Positions 53,070-61,689 of a stretch of 64,000 nt of DNA are shown here, piece after piece. The position numbers and the translations under genes were made by a program. Every line of letters begins with the position of its first letter. Within the stretch, counting starts at the first letter, position 1. Origin of the DNA: Pseudomonas sp. ANT_H12B (GTDB lineage Bacteria; Pseudomonadota; Gammaproteobacteria; Pseudomonadales; Pseudomonadaceae); contig NZ_VOBI01000007.1 in the NCBI RefSeq assembly GCF_008369325.1, positions 124,001 through 188,000 on the forward strand. The letters are read 5' to 3'. The notes beneath the pieces are model-generated. The model ran no database searches and was not told where the DNA came from. It was given only the letters and a program-made list of their open reading frames with translations.

Positions 53070-54030
53070 ACAGCGTGTTGCCGGAGTATCCGTCTGGCGG
53101 TTCGAGTGCCGGGGCTTCGCTGGCCGTGGCGCTGGGCGTGGCGTGCTTTTCGTTGGGCACAGACACCGCGGGTTCTGGACGTGTGCCGGCGGCGCTGAAC
53201 AATCTGGTCCGGTTGAAAGCCACCAAACGCTTGATCTCCACGGCAAGGGTGGTTCCAGCCTGTCGCACGCTGGATTGCGTGACGACCTTTACCGCGACTG
53301 CCCGGGAAGCCAGTCCGTTGCTGGCACTTACCGCACGCCTCGATCCACGTGATGAATACAGTCGCGCCAATCCGCTATGGAATGACGGCTCGGCGTTCGG
53401 TGCACCACGCGCCTTTCGTTTCGGCGTGCCCGGGGCGCAGGATCTTGAGTTCTTCGGTTGCCCTGAAGGCCCACTGTTGTTCGGTGATGCGATCGATCAG
53501 CTCAAGGCTTTGGGCGGTGAAGCGCTGGAACTGGATATGTCGCCGTTCCTCGAAGCAGCGCGCTTGCTCTACGAAGGCCCGTGGCCGGCGAGTTGATGGA
53601 GCAAAACCCCGAAGCCGTACTGCCGGTGATTCGCGCCGTATTGGCCAGGGCTCCGGCGGTAAACGGCGTGCAAACCTTCCGCGCCCAGTACCGGCTCCAA
53701 GCCTTGAAAGCCCTTTGCGACAAAGCGCTGGAAGGTCTCGATTGTGTCGTCACGCCGACCATTGGTCGCCCCGTTACTCTGGCGGAACTGGACGCCGAGC
53801 CCGTTGCGCGCAATGACCGGGCGAGATGGGTGGTGTGCGGCGCGCACCTGGATGCGTTGGCGCTGAACTGGCAGTTGAAGCAGCGCGGAGCCCGGCTGGT
53901 CGAGACGACGTTTAGCTCACCCGACTATCAACTGTATGCACTGGCCGGCGGGCCGCCGTTTCGTCCCGGGATGGTCCGGGTGACGGAAAACGGCGTGGCG
54001 ATTGCAGTAGAAGTGTGGGAATTGCCGAGC
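53070..54030 (+). pseudogene. Allophanate hydrolase remnant
   Basis: Fused in frame to the carboxylase scrap. YPSGGSSAGASLAVALGV and GTDTAGSGRVPAALNN are the amidase-signature Ser and cis-Ser motifs. The N-terminal part with the catalytic Lys is missing. A frameshift deletion near 53583 breaks the amidase domain after EGPW, and homology resumes as LMEQNPEAVLPVIRAVLARA. Another deletion after LAELDAEPVARN removes the amidase end before the C-terminal domain (WVVCGAHLDALALNWQLKQR to VAIAVEVWELPS). Non-functional. Confidence 0.85.
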
Positions 54031-54458
54031 AATTTCCTCAATGTACGGTTCATCCCGGAGCTGAACTGGTATCTGTTCGTCGACAAGCGCGAAGACAGCG
54101 TCCTCAGTGAAATCCGCCAGTCGCTGTACCTCAACCTGCTGATCTGTCTGGTCGTCACGCTGATTGTGCTGGCCCTGCTCAACCGGGTGATCAAGCGTTA
54201 TCAGGGCAAGATCCAGGCTCAGGCGACCCTCGATAGCCTGACCGAAACGCCGAGAAAATTCGCCAACATGTCGAGCAGCAGCGTTATGCCTACAACGATC
54301 AGGCCTTGCAACTGACGGTGAGCATTGGCCTCACCACCCTGCAACCCGATGACACCTTGCACACGTTGCTCTCGCGGGCCGATCATGCGATGTATCGGGC
54401 CAAACAAACCGGCCGCAATCGGACCTGCCTAGAAATGCTTCACTCCAGTTATGAATAA
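54031..54458 (+). pseudogene. Diguanylate cyclase remnant lacking the GGDEF core
   Basis: Joined in frame to the hydrolase scrap at ELPS/NFLNVRF. NVRFIPELNWYLFVDKRED is the end of a Cache sensor, LNLLICLVVTLIVLALL a membrane helix, and ATLDSLTE the start of GGDEF. A frameshifting deletion at about 54258 then skips the active site, and the frame KIRQHVEQQRYAYNDQALQL to LSRADHAMYRAKQTGRNR gives the domain end. The GG(D/E)EF motif itself is gone. Confidence 0.85.
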
Positions 54459-54464
54459 CCCGCC

Positions 54465-54659
54465 ATGAAAAAACCTGACCTCTGCCCCGCTTGCGGCGCA
54501 CCCAACGACTGCGCGCTGGCCGACCCGCGAACCGCCGACCGCGCCTGCTGGTGCTACGGCGTCAGCATCGACCCGGCCGTGCTCGAAGCGCTTCCTGCCG
54601 AACTGCGCGACGTGTCCTGCTTGTGCCCAAGCTGTGCCCGGGTCGAGGCGCAGTTGTAA
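54465..54659 (+). CDS. Cysteine-rich CWC family protein
   Basis: 64 residues with CPACG, DRACWCYG (the CWC motif) and CLCPSC. Three CxxC-like pairs suggest metal binding. Six bases after the decayed cyclase, and 57 before rsuA, with which it may be co-transcribed. Function unknown. Confidence 0.85.
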   Translation: MKKPDLCPACGAPNDCALADPRTADRACWCYGVSIDPAVLEALPAELRDVSCLCPSCARVEAQL

Positions 54660-54716
54660 GCAAGCGCCCGGCCGATCGCGTAAGATGCGCGGCCCTTTTC
54701 TCATCGACCTCTAGCC

Positions 54717-55409
54717 ATGCGCGTTGATCGCTTCCTCAGCAACCTGCCCCGCTTCAACCGTAAGCAGGTACGTCTGTTGCTGGTGGAAAAGCGCGTGAGG
54801 ATCGACGGAAAAATCGTCAGCGATCCTCACGCCGAAGTGCTGGAATTCAGCCGCGTCACAGTCGATGAGGACGTGCTGCAAGTCGGCAAACCCGCACGCT
54901 ACTTCATGCTGCACAAGCCGCCCGGTTGCGTCAGCGCCACCCGCGATCCGGAACACCCGACCGTACTCGACCTGATCCATGAGCCGGACAGCGATGAGCT
55001 GCACATCGCCGGCCGTCTGGATTTCAACACCACCGGCCTGATGTTGATCACCAACGACGGCAGCTGGTCGCGGCGCCTGACCCAGCCAAAAACAAAACTG
55101 CCCAAGGTCTACTACGTCGAGACCGAGCAGAACATCGGCACGGAATACGCATTGAAATTCGCCGAAGGGCTGTACTTCGCGTTCGAAGATCTCACCACCC
55201 TGCCCGCCGAGCTGGTGCTACTCGGGCCGAAATCGGCGCGCCTGAGCATCGTCGAAGGTCGTTATCACCAGGTGAAGCGGATGTTCGGCCACTTCGACAA
55301 CAAGGTGCTGCGCCTGCACCGCGAATCCATGGGCCCGCTGGTGCTCGACAATGCGCTAAAACCGGGCGATTACCGCGCTTTACGCACCGAAGAGATTCAA
55401 TTGATCTAA
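54717..55409 (+). CDS. rsuA: 16S rRNA pseudouridine(516) synthase RsuA
   Basis: 230 residues. N-terminal S4 domain (MRVDRFLSNLPRFNRKQVRL), then catalytic GRLDFNTTGLMLITNDG with the active Asp, and the C-terminal EGRYHQVKRMFGHFDNKV. It modifies U516 of 16S rRNA during ribosome assembly. Confidence 0.93.
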   Translation: MRVDRFLSNLPRFNRKQVRLLLVEKRVRIDGKIVSDPHAEVLEFSRVTVDEDVLQVGKPARYFMLHKPPGCVSATRDPEHPTVLDLIHEPDSDELHIAGRLDFNTTGLMLITNDGSWSRRLTQPKTKLPKVYYVETEQNIGTEYALKFAEGLYFAFEDLTTLPAELVLLGPKSARLSIVEGRYHQVKRMFGHFDNKVLRLHRESMGPLVLDNALKPGDYRALRTEEIQLI

Positions 55410-55721
55410 GCAGGCGACCGCTCAGCAGAAGTTGTCGAACAATTTACGAATGCCACTTGCGCGATGACGTACCCCCTGCTTGAATCAGGACGTCGGCCGA
55501 AATGTGACCGATGAGTCACAACATACTTCTAAGAAACTTTTTGTCGGTAGAGAACCCTCAGGTTCCGCTTTGCACCGGCAGACTGCCCGCCAATAACAAT
55601 ACCCGTCGACCTGACTGTTTGGATCGACATGGGCCTCTCAAATTCCAGGCGTATGCCTACCTGTCACAAAGCTCGTGCAATCTCATTTGCGCGCATACCC
55701 GCTTGCCAGGAGTCTTATGAC
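55410..55721. promoter_or_regulatory. phaG upstream region with an 18-bp palindrome
   Basis: No gene. TGTGACCGATGAGTCACA (55503-55520) is a perfect inverted repeat about 200 bases before phaG. The half-site spacing does not fit the Crp/Vfr consensus, so the binding protein is unknown. Confidence 0.45.
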
Positions 55722-56606
55722 ATGAGGCCAGAAATCGCTGTGCTGGATATACAGGGTCAGTATCGGGTTTACACGGAGTTCTATCGCGCAGACGCCGCAG
55801 AGAAGACCATTATTCTGGTCAACGGCTCGATGGCCACGACTGCGTCGTTTGCACAAACCGTGAAAAACCTTCACCCGCAGTTCAATGTGGTCTGCTACGA
55901 CCAGCCCTACGCGGGCAAGTCAAAAGCCCACAACGCGCATGAGAAATTGCTGACCAAGGAAGTCGAAGGGCAGATCCTCCTGGAGCTGATCGACCACTTC
56001 GCCGCCGAACACGTGCTGTCGTTTTCCTGGGGTGGCGCCGCGACCCTGGTCGCCCTGGCCCAACAGCCACGACGGATCGAAAAAGCCGTGATCAGCTCGT
56101 TCTCCCCGGAGATCAACGCGCACATGCTCGATTACCTCGAGCGCGGCATCGATTACCTCGGCAGCCGGGATGGCGACCGGGTCGGCAACCTGGTGAACAG
56201 CACCATTGGCAAACACCTGCCGACGCTGTTCAAGCGCTTCAATTATCGCCACGTCAGCAGCCTGGCCGAGCATGAATACGGGCAAATGCACTTCCACATC
56301 AGCGACCTGCTGCACAGCGATCGCCAGTGCTTTCTCAAAGCCTCAGAGAAAATCAACGTGCCGGTGCTGTTCATGAACGGCGAATGGGACGAATACACCG
56401 CCGCCGATGGCGCCCGGTTATTTGCCAACCACGTGCAACACGCCACCTTCAGCACCCTGCAGGCCACCGGCCACTTTCTCGACATGGAACATAAAGCTGC
56501 TTGCCAAGACAGCCGCAACGCACTGTTGGGTTTCCTGAAACCGGCGCAACACGAAAGCCGTCCGCGTTACCACTACGTCCAGGACCAACATGCATTGGCC
56601 ATCTGA
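55722..56606 (+). CDS. phaG: (R)-3-hydroxydecanoyl-ACP:CoA transacylase / hydrolase PhaG
   Basis: 294 residues from ATG 55722 (MRPEIAVLDIQGQYRVYTEF), the start known for PhaG of pseudomonads; the longer frame from 55629 is not conserved. VNGSMATTASFAQTVKNLHP, the nucleophile elbow SFSWGGAATLVALA and GHFLDMEHKAAC with its HxxxxD motif are present. It moves 3-hydroxyacyl groups from fatty acid synthesis toward medium-chain PHA. RhlA, the rhamnolipid lipid synthase, is a close relative. Confidence 0.92.
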   Translation: MRPEIAVLDIQGQYRVYTEFYRADAAEKTIILVNGSMATTASFAQTVKNLHPQFNVVCYDQPYAGKSKAHNAHEKLLTKEVEGQILLELIDHFAAEHVLSFSWGGAATLVALAQQPRRIEKAVISSFSPEINAHMLDYLERGIDYLGSRDGDRVGNLVNSTIGKHLPTLFKRFNYRHVSSLAEHEYGQMHFHISDLLHSDRQCFLKASEKINVPVLFMNGEWDEYTAADGARLFANHVQHATFSTLQATGHFLDMEHKAACQDSRNALLGFLKPAQHESRPRYHYVQDQHALAI

Positions 56607-56613
56607 AACAGAG

Positions 56614-56681
56614 TCATCGCGAGCAAGCTCCGCCCTACAGTGTTGGACGCATTCCTGTAGACGCGAGGCTTGCCCGCGATA
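56614..56681. repeat. REP pair, partly degenerate
   Basis: Inverted units (ATCGCGAGCAAGCTCCGCCCTA-type core and GAGGCTTGCCCGCGAT) follow phaG. Confidence 0.75.
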
Positions 56682-56787
56682 GACCGTTACGTGATGCATG
56701 CTGTCGTTTCACCTGTGCCAAAGCTGCCTCGCGCAAAGAAAAACTTCATTTCCATGCGCACATCTGGTACAAAGTCAGCCGCTCTGA

Positions 56788-56861
56788 GCGGGTGTCGTAT
56801 AATGGCATTACTCCAGCTTCCCAAGCTGATAACGAGGGTTCGATTCCCTTCACCCGCTCCA
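56788..56861 (+). tRNA. tRNA-Gly (anticodon CCC)
   Basis: GCGGGTGTCGTATAATGGC, anticodon arm CAGCTTCCCAAGCTG with CCC, GGTTCGATTCC T-arm, acceptor CACCCGC, discriminator T and encoded CCA. 74 bases, cloverleaf intact. Confidence 0.96.
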
Positions 56862-56911
56862 ATCGAATTTTGGTCCCACGTGGTTTTTTGACGGGGGATG
56901 CAGGTAAAGAC

Positions 56912-56938
56912 AAACCGGCCTTGATGGCCGGTTTTTTT
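56912..56938 (+). terminator. Terminator of tRNA-Gly
   Basis: AAACCGGCC, loop TTGAT, GGCCGG, seven T. Fifty bases after the tRNA. Confidence 0.9.
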
Positions 56939-57260
56939 GTGTCTGGGGTTTGGCTTTCTGGGGCAGTGACTTCCGTAAGCGTTTTTCTCGCAAAACACGG
57001 ATTTATTATCAAATTTCTTCCCGCATTAAGGTTTTTATACCTACGAACACGCGAGCTGGCGAGCTGAGTTCTGTCGGAAAAACCTAGAAATACACGGAAC
57101 ACTTCAATTCAAGCCCGCCTAAAGCCATCGCCACTGCGTCCCCCCTAGACTCCATCCCTATCGCCTATGTCATCGCACCTAGGAAGGTTTCGATGGTTAT
57201 AGTGTTGATTACAAATTACCAGTAGGTATAGTAACCACAAGCACACCACAGGGAGGTGAT
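56939..57260. other. Gap between tRNA-Gly and hicA
   Basis: No gene or clear repeat. The last 60 bases hold an AT-rich promoter-like stretch and the GGGAGG ribosome binding site of hicA. Confidence 0.4.
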
Positions 57261-57440
57261 GTGAATAGCCGATTTTTGATAAGCCAAATCGTTGCGGATG
57301 GCTGGTACCTGGTACGTATCAGAGGCAGTCATCATCATTTCAAGCATCCGAGCAAGCCGGGGCTAGTGACCGTCCCTCACCCGAAGAAAGATCTGCTTAA
57401 GAAAACGGCCATCAGTATTTTGCAACAGGCGCTGCTCTGA
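57261..57440 (+). CDS. hicA: HicA-type mRNA interferase toxin
   Basis: 59 residues with a GTG start preceded by GGGAGG. MNSRFLISQIVADGWYLVRI, GSHHHFKHPSKPG with the catalytic His, and TVPHPKKDLLKKTAISIL cover the whole HicA fold. It binds and cleaves mRNA independently of translation. Thirty-one bases before the antitoxin gene. Confidence 0.92.
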   Translation: MNSRFLISQIVADGWYLVRIRGSHHHFKHPSKPGLVTVPHPKKDLLKKTAISILQQALL

Positions 57441-57471
57441 CGAGCCCGATGCGCTGCGTCCTCGGAGGATA

Positions 57472-57885
57472 ATGAACATGCTTTACCCAATTGCGATTTC
57501 AATGGGCGATGACGAGCACGCCTGGGGAGTGGAAGTCCCCGACATTCCGGGATGCTTCTCCGCCGGGGAAGATCTGGACGACGCGATGGCCATGGCTCGG
57601 GAAGCCATTGAAGGCCATTTCGAGATTCTGGCCGAAGACGGTTCTCCCATTCCGCCCGCTAATAAAGTGACCTTGCATGCAGCCAATCCAAAATACGCGG
57701 GTTGTGCGTGGGCACTGGTAGATATCGACGTTACCAAATACCTGGGCAAGGCCCAAAAGCTGAATATCACGCTGCCTGGTTACCTGCTCAATCGGATTGA
57801 TGAGTACGTGCTGCATCATCCGGAAGAGAAAAGTCGTTCGGGTTTTCTGGCCTCGGCAGCGCTTAAGGTGTTGCAGCAGAGTTGA
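57472..57885 (+). CDS. hicB: HicB-type antitoxin
   Basis: 137 residues. The N-terminal degraded RNase H-like fold (YPIAISMGDDEHAWGVEVPD, IPGCFSAGEDLDDAM) and a C-terminal ribbon-helix-helix (LNITLPGYLLNRIDEYVLHH) that should bind the hicAB promoter. GGAGG-type ribosome binding site before ATG 57472. It neutralises HicA. Confidence 0.93.
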   Translation: MNMLYPIAISMGDDEHAWGVEVPDIPGCFSAGEDLDDAMAMAREAIEGHFEILAEDGSPIPPANKVTLHAANPKYAGCAWALVDIDVTKYLGKAQKLNITLPGYLLNRIDEYVLHHPEEKSRSGFLASAALKVLQQS

Positions 57886-57906
57886 TGGGCTGACTCAGAG
57901 ATGTAT

Positions 57907-57934
57907 AAACCGGCCCCAAGTGGCCGGTTTTTTT
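57907..57934 (+). terminator. Terminator of hicAB
   Basis: AAACCGGCC, short loop, GGCCGGTTTTTTT. Nearly the same stem as the terminator of tRNA-Gly at 56912. Confidence 0.88.
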
Positions 57935-58321
57935 GCAACGTGAATAGTGAAACACGTGTCGATTGCCCTCTCTTCGGGATCCCGAACGAGGACGAAATTC
58001 AGAAAAAGCAACGTCCTACACGACTCTGGGAATTGTCCGTACACTTGCGCATTGCTGTGTTTTTACCATGAGGCCTATAGTCGACCGGCGCCCAAACGGC
58101 GTGTCGGGTTTGGCGACTCGACGTCATGGTACAGAAGCCTCCGAGGAGTTCTCGGAACGCTTTTGAACGCACTTGGCTGCCTTTTTTTGGTGGCTGTGCG
58201 TGGGAGACCCTAGGGTCTGCCGGTTTTACCATGGCCCGGTTCGCCAACCCGCGTACAGCTACCACCCGATTGTTTGGCGACAATTGAGTGGTAGGCCATC
58301 CTCTCTACATGGTGATCACTC
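57935..58321. other. Long leader upstream of the DUF3077-like gene
   Basis: 387 bases with overlapping short frames but no convincing start. One frame ends LTMARFANP-like (read here as GFTMARFANPRTATTRLFGDN without its last residues), which I remember seeing upstream of small genes in other pseudomonads. It may be a structured RNA leader or a decayed element. Confidence 0.35.
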
Positions 58322-58591
58322 ATGAAAGAATTTATGGCTTTAACCAGCAACGCCGACGACCTACCCTCCTTTTACGTCAACACCACGCAACCATTGCACT
58401 CACTGCTCAGCAGCGCCAGATACAGAATCGGTGCCGTGACGCAGGTTCTCGAGAATCTCGCGATGCGAGGTGAAATCAGCTCTGACTCGGTCATCCTCAG
58501 CGACTTCGCTTTATTGTGCTGCATCCCCTTGCGCGATGGTTGCGACGTGCTGGATGTCATCGCTCGGCGCATGGATGCAGAACCGTCCTGA
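58322..58591 (+). CDS. DUF3077-like small protein
   Basis: 89 residues. LLSSARYRIGAVTQVLENLA and ALLCCIPLRDGCDVLDVIARR are helical and resemble DUF3077 proteins, numerous small orphan genes of pseudomonads. Start at 58322 or 58334; the ribosome binding site is weak. Function unknown. Confidence 0.6.
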   Translation: MKEFMALTSNADDLPSFYVNTTQPLHSLLSSARYRIGAVTQVLENLAMRGEISSDSVILSDFALLCCIPLRDGCDVLDVIARRMDAEPS

Positions 58592-58794
58592 CGATTATCG
58601 GGCGCTTTCGGGGCGCCCTTTTTGCTTCATAGCGCCAGCGGCCAATGATGATGCTGGTTGAAGCGCATCGCTGAAGGCCGTCCGTACATTTTGCGTAAAG
58701 ATCCTCGCGCCCCAGTAAAGAAGCCGTAGCAAAGCGACAAGCCCGGAAACAGATACCTTATTCTCCCGGCTCACCCCTTCGCCCCGAGATCAGC
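58592..58794. other. Short gap
   Basis: Nothing recognisable apart from a weak GC-rich hairpin (GGGCGCTTTCGGGGCGCCC) just after the preceding gene, possibly its terminator because TTTTTG follows. Confidence 0.4.
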
Positions 58795-58911
58795 ATGGAC
58801 AGTTCAGAGTTGGGAATCATGATCATTTCAATGATCGGGTTGTTCGGCTTTGCTTCGTTTATTTTTGAATACTTGAGTGCCAGGCGCTCAAAGAAAAGTA
58901 AACCGCAGTGA
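58795..58911 (+). CDS. Small single-pass membrane peptide (38 aa)
   Basis: MDSSELGIMIISMIGLFGFA followed by SFIFEYLSARRSKKSKPQ: one transmembrane helix and a basic tail, a typical small membrane protein. Weak ribosome binding site. A hairpin follows the stop. Confidence 0.45.
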   Translation: MDSSELGIMIISMIGLFGFASFIFEYLSARRSKKSKPQ

Positions 58912-58933
58912 TTTTTCTGCAGCAGCCAGAAAA

Positions 58934-58968
58934 AGGGATAGATGACGCTCAGCGGCATCTGTCCCTTC
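58934..58968. terminator. Hairpin between the small peptide gene and tam
   Basis: AAGGGA-AGATG pairs with CATCT-TCCCTT around a GC loop. It could terminate both convergent genes; the T-run is short. Confidence 0.5.
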
Positions 58969-58974
58969 TTCGCA

Positions 58975-59745
58975 TCAGCGGGTCGCGACGATGAACAATC
59001 GCGGGAACGGTAGCAGCACCGAACCATCACTTAGCGCCGGATAAGCCTGCTCGATCGCGGCTTGATATTGCTTGAGGTATTGCGCCTTTTCCGCCTCGTC
59101 CAGCGGTTCGAGAAATGGCCGTAAACCGCTGCCCTTGAACCACTCGACCACACCCGAAGCACCGCCCGCGAGCGGGTGATGGTAGGTGGTGCGCCAGATA
59201 TCGACCCGGGCGCAGTGAGGACGCAGCATCGAGTAATAGTCGCTGGCGCTCGCCATTTCTGTGCGCTGGCCAGCAGCACCGGCCAGTTTTTCGGCCCACG
59301 GGCCGTTGGCGGCGACTTCGCGCATCAAGCGGTGCGACGGCTCGTTGAGGTTGTCGGGCATCTGAATCGCCAGGCTGCCGCCGGGGGCGAGCTTGTTCAC
59401 CAACGAGGGCAGCAGCGTTGCGTGATCGGGAACCCACTGCAACACCGCGTTGGCGAAAATTACATCGAACGGACCGCTGTCGTTCCAGGTATCAATGTCA
59501 GCGGTATCGAATTGCACGTGAGGCAAGCGCTTGCGGGCGGCCTCGATCATATCGGTCGAACTGTCCAGACCACGCACCGTGGCAGTAGCGAAGCGTTCCA
59601 CCAGCAACTCGGTCGAGTTACCGGGGCCGCAACCGATGTCGATTGCCGAGCGCGCGTCCGTGCCAGGGATGGCAGCCAGCAAGTCTCGGGCGGGGCGTGT
59701 GCGTTCATCTTCAAAAGCGACGTATTGTTTGGCGGACCAACTCAT
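58975..59745 (-). CDS. tam: Trans-aconitate 2-methyltransferase
   Basis: 256 residues from ATG 59745 (MSWSAKQYVAFEDERTRPA). SAM-binding AIDIGCGPGNSTELL, FDVIFANAVLQWVPDH and LAIQMPDNLNEPSH are typical of Tam, which detoxifies the citric-cycle inhibitor trans-aconitate by methylation. Upstream in-frame residues are unconserved. Confidence 0.92.
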   Translation of the reverse strand: MSWSAKQYVAFEDERTRPARDLLAAIPGTDARSAIDIGCGPGNSTELLVERFATATVRGLDSSTDMIEAARKRLPHVQFDTADIDTWNDSGPFDVIFANAVLQWVPDHATLLPSLVNKLAPGGSLAIQMPDNLNEPSHRLMREVAANGPWAEKLAGAAGQRTEMASASDYYSMLRPHCARVDIWRTTYHHPLAGGASGVVEWFKGSGLRPFLEPLDEAEKAQYLKQYQAAIEQAYPALSDGSVLLPFPRLFIVATR

Positions 59746-59846
59746 TGCGTTCTCCTGTCGGTGCGTTGTTATGGAAGGGCAGACAAGCGTTCGCCACGAT
59801 ACTCCGACCGGTGCGCTCTGCCCTATCCAACCTATGGCGAAAGATG

Positions 59847-59963
59847 TCAGTTGACCCAACCCCCGCGCTGCCAGTACCCGCCGTTGTTACGCTGCTCCCA
59901 GTGCGGATGCACATAACGATAGCCCGGTCGTTCCGCCACCCAGTGGCCATGAACAGCGACGTC
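59847..59963 (-). pseudogene. YXWGXW-repeat lipoprotein C-terminal remnant
   Basis: The minus-strand frame reads HGHWVAERPGYRYVHPHWEQ and ends GYWQRGGWVN-stop, the repeat signature of YXWGXW lipoproteins. An in-frame stop lies upstream and no start or signal peptide remains. Confidence 0.65.
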
Positions 59964-60496
59964 GCAGAGCTTCGAGACCGCAGTGATTTTCTACAAATTC
60001 ATCGGCAACGTTGGCAGCGAGCTGACCTCCACGCCCACGCCACACAAGGCTAGCGCCTGCGTCGCCGTCCCCGAACACCAGCAACCCGTCGGTGCCGAGC
60101 TGCCAGAAAGTCGATAACCACTATTGGTCTTCGGAAACACTTTCGTGTGGGAGCGTGACTTATCACTTCCACTTCCACTTCCTGATTGTTGATCGCGATT
60201 GCAAAATCGCAGGCTGCTGCTCGTGGGATCCGTTCATTACCATTCGTAATTGACGATGGTCTGGCCCCTTGGCGACAAGGGGCCAACTGAGTGAGGTGAA
60301 GCTGGAGGATTGAACAAATGCCCACAAAAACCGGCTGGTGGACTGAACGCGATCCGTAGCATGGGTCGCATTGTTGCTGAATTATTTATCTGGCCGCCAT
60401 CAGCCCGGTTTTTCATTGAATACCCACTTTTAATCAGAATTTTCATCATGCCGGCGCTGTCACAAAATCAGGCGCACCCCTACAAGGAATACGGCT
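59964..60496. other. Gap without a supportable gene
   Basis: 533 bases. Open frames here lack family resemblance and ribosome binding sites. The right end should hold the promoter of the iron-permease-like gene, whose ribosome binding site is AAGGA. Confidence 0.4.
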
Positions 60497-60907
60497 ATGA
60501 AATTCGCAAAAGTCGCACAGAAACTTGCCCTATGGGCGGGCAGCCCCAAGACATTTATGGGAGCGATCATTCTGATTTTCCTGTGGGGGCTGAGTGGGCC
60601 GGTTTTTCACTTCAACGACACCTGGCAGCTGATCATCAACACCTCGACCACCATCATTACGTTCCTGATGGTGTTCCTGATCCAGAACACCCAGAACCGC
60701 GACACGGACATTTTGCATTTGAAGGTCGATGAGTTGTTGCGGGTGACGAAGGAGGCTCAGAACGCGATGCTGGGGCTCGAGGCTCTGGACCTCAAGCAGT
60801 TGGAAGCGCTGAGAAAGCAGTATCGGCAGCTGGGCGAGGGCGAAACGATTTCCCTGGACGGCACCGTCGTCGAGGAAAACAAGAAGCAGGATCTGAATCA
60901 GTGCTGA
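60497..60907 (+). CDS. Low affinity iron permease family protein
   Basis: 136 residues. Two transmembrane helices (GAIILIFLWGLSGPVFHF and STTIITFLMVFLIQN) joined by NDTWQLIINT, then QNTQNRDTDILHLKVDEL; this is the bacterial core of the low-affinity iron permease family. Charged C-terminal tail. Actual transport of iron is not established for bacterial members. Confidence 0.88.
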   Translation: MKFAKVAQKLALWAGSPKTFMGAIILIFLWGLSGPVFHFNDTWQLIINTSTTIITFLMVFLIQNTQNRDTDILHLKVDELLRVTKEAQNAMLGLEALDLKQLEALRKQYRQLGEGETISLDGTVVEENKKQDLNQC

Positions 60908-60917
60908 TGGGGGTTTT

Positions 60918-60939
60918 GCGGGTGACTACGGTCACCCGC
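60918..60939. terminator. Perfect 9-bp hairpin
   Basis: GCGGGTGAC, loop TACG, GTCACCCGC between convergent genes. No T-run on either side, so termination efficiency is doubtful. Confidence 0.5.
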
Positions 60940-60951
60940 GCAACCTGATGG

Positions 60952-61455
60952 CTAGCGACTGGCTTGCAGCGCCTTGGCCATTTGCAGGTGGTTTTGCAGT
61001 TTGGGCAGGGTTTCTTCCGCGAAGGCTTTGATTTCCGGCACGTCGGAGGTCTGCGCAGCTTGCTGAAGCTGATCGATGGCTTCCTGAGTGGTCTTCACCT
61101 GGCTGGCCGCATAGGCCTGGTCAAAGGTCGCACCATCCTCCACTTCCGGCATCAAGGCTTTCGCCTTGTCGACCACCTCTTCGCGAGGGGCCACCGGCAA
61201 ATCGAGTTGCTTGGCTATTTTCGCCAGATGCTGATTGGCCGTGGTGCGGTCGTTAATCACGACGATTGTGTAGTCCTTGATCTCTTTGGATTCGGATTTC
61301 TGGTGCGCCAGGCGACTGGCTTCGATATCGGCCATGCCTTTGGCCGACGCATCGTTGATGAATTCGGCGGGCGACTGGGCAAAGGCACTGCTGGCAAACA
61401 GGCCCAGTAACGTGGCAAAACTGGCATTGCGTAATCGGGTGGCCATCCGGCTCAT
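60952..61455 (-). CDS. DUF4142 family exported protein
   Basis: 167 residues from ATG 61455 with GAGGAGG upstream. Signal peptide ATLLGLFASSAFA, then EFINDASAKGMADIEASRLA, DYTIVVINDRTTANQHL and a helical bundle of ferritin-like type, the DUF4142 pattern. Periplasmic; function unknown. Next to a stress-related KGG gene in the same direction. Confidence 0.9.
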   Translation of the reverse strand: MSRMATRLRNASFATLLGLFASSAFAQSPAEFINDASAKGMADIEASRLAHQKSESKEIKDYTIVVINDRTTANQHLAKIAKQLDLPVAPREEVVDKAKALMPEVEDGATFDQAYAASQVKTTQEAIDQLQQAAQTSDVPEIKAFAEETLPKLQNHLQMAKALQASR

Positions 61456-61530
61456 GGTCGCGCCCTCCTCGAAAAAAAATTCAAACGGGAGCTTTCGCTC
61501 CCGCCTCTCGATCAAAACTACCTTCATCCA

Positions 61531-61689
61531 CTACTTGGATTTCTGACCACCTTTGCGGCCCATATCGGGTTTCACAGGGTCTTTATCGACAGTCGTGGTG
61601 GTAGTTTTCCCACCTTTGCGACCTGCTTCCGACGCCTTCGTTCGATCGTTGGCGAAGTTTCCCGAGTTCGAGTTTCTTGAATTAGGCAT
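61531..61689 (-). CDS. KGG-motif stress-induced protein (YciG-like)
   Basis: 52 residues. Two KGG repeats (SEAGRKGGKTTTT and DMGRKGGQKSK) in a hydrophilic, Ser/Asn/Lys-rich sequence, like Con-10/YciG general stress proteins. It lies 75 bases before the DUF4142 gene and may share its transcript. Start ATG 61689; stop TAG. Confidence 0.85.
   Translation of the reverse strand: MPNSRNSNSGNFANDRTKASEAGRKGGKTTTTTVDKDPVKPDMGRKGGQKSK

Noticed and set aside
54465..54659. Treating the CWC protein as part of the decayed cyclase locus
   Set aside because: It has its own start, intact cysteine motifs and no frame damage.
60050..60325. 91-residue minus-strand frame in the gap before the iron-permease-like gene
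   Set aside because: No motif or ribosome binding site; irregular composition.
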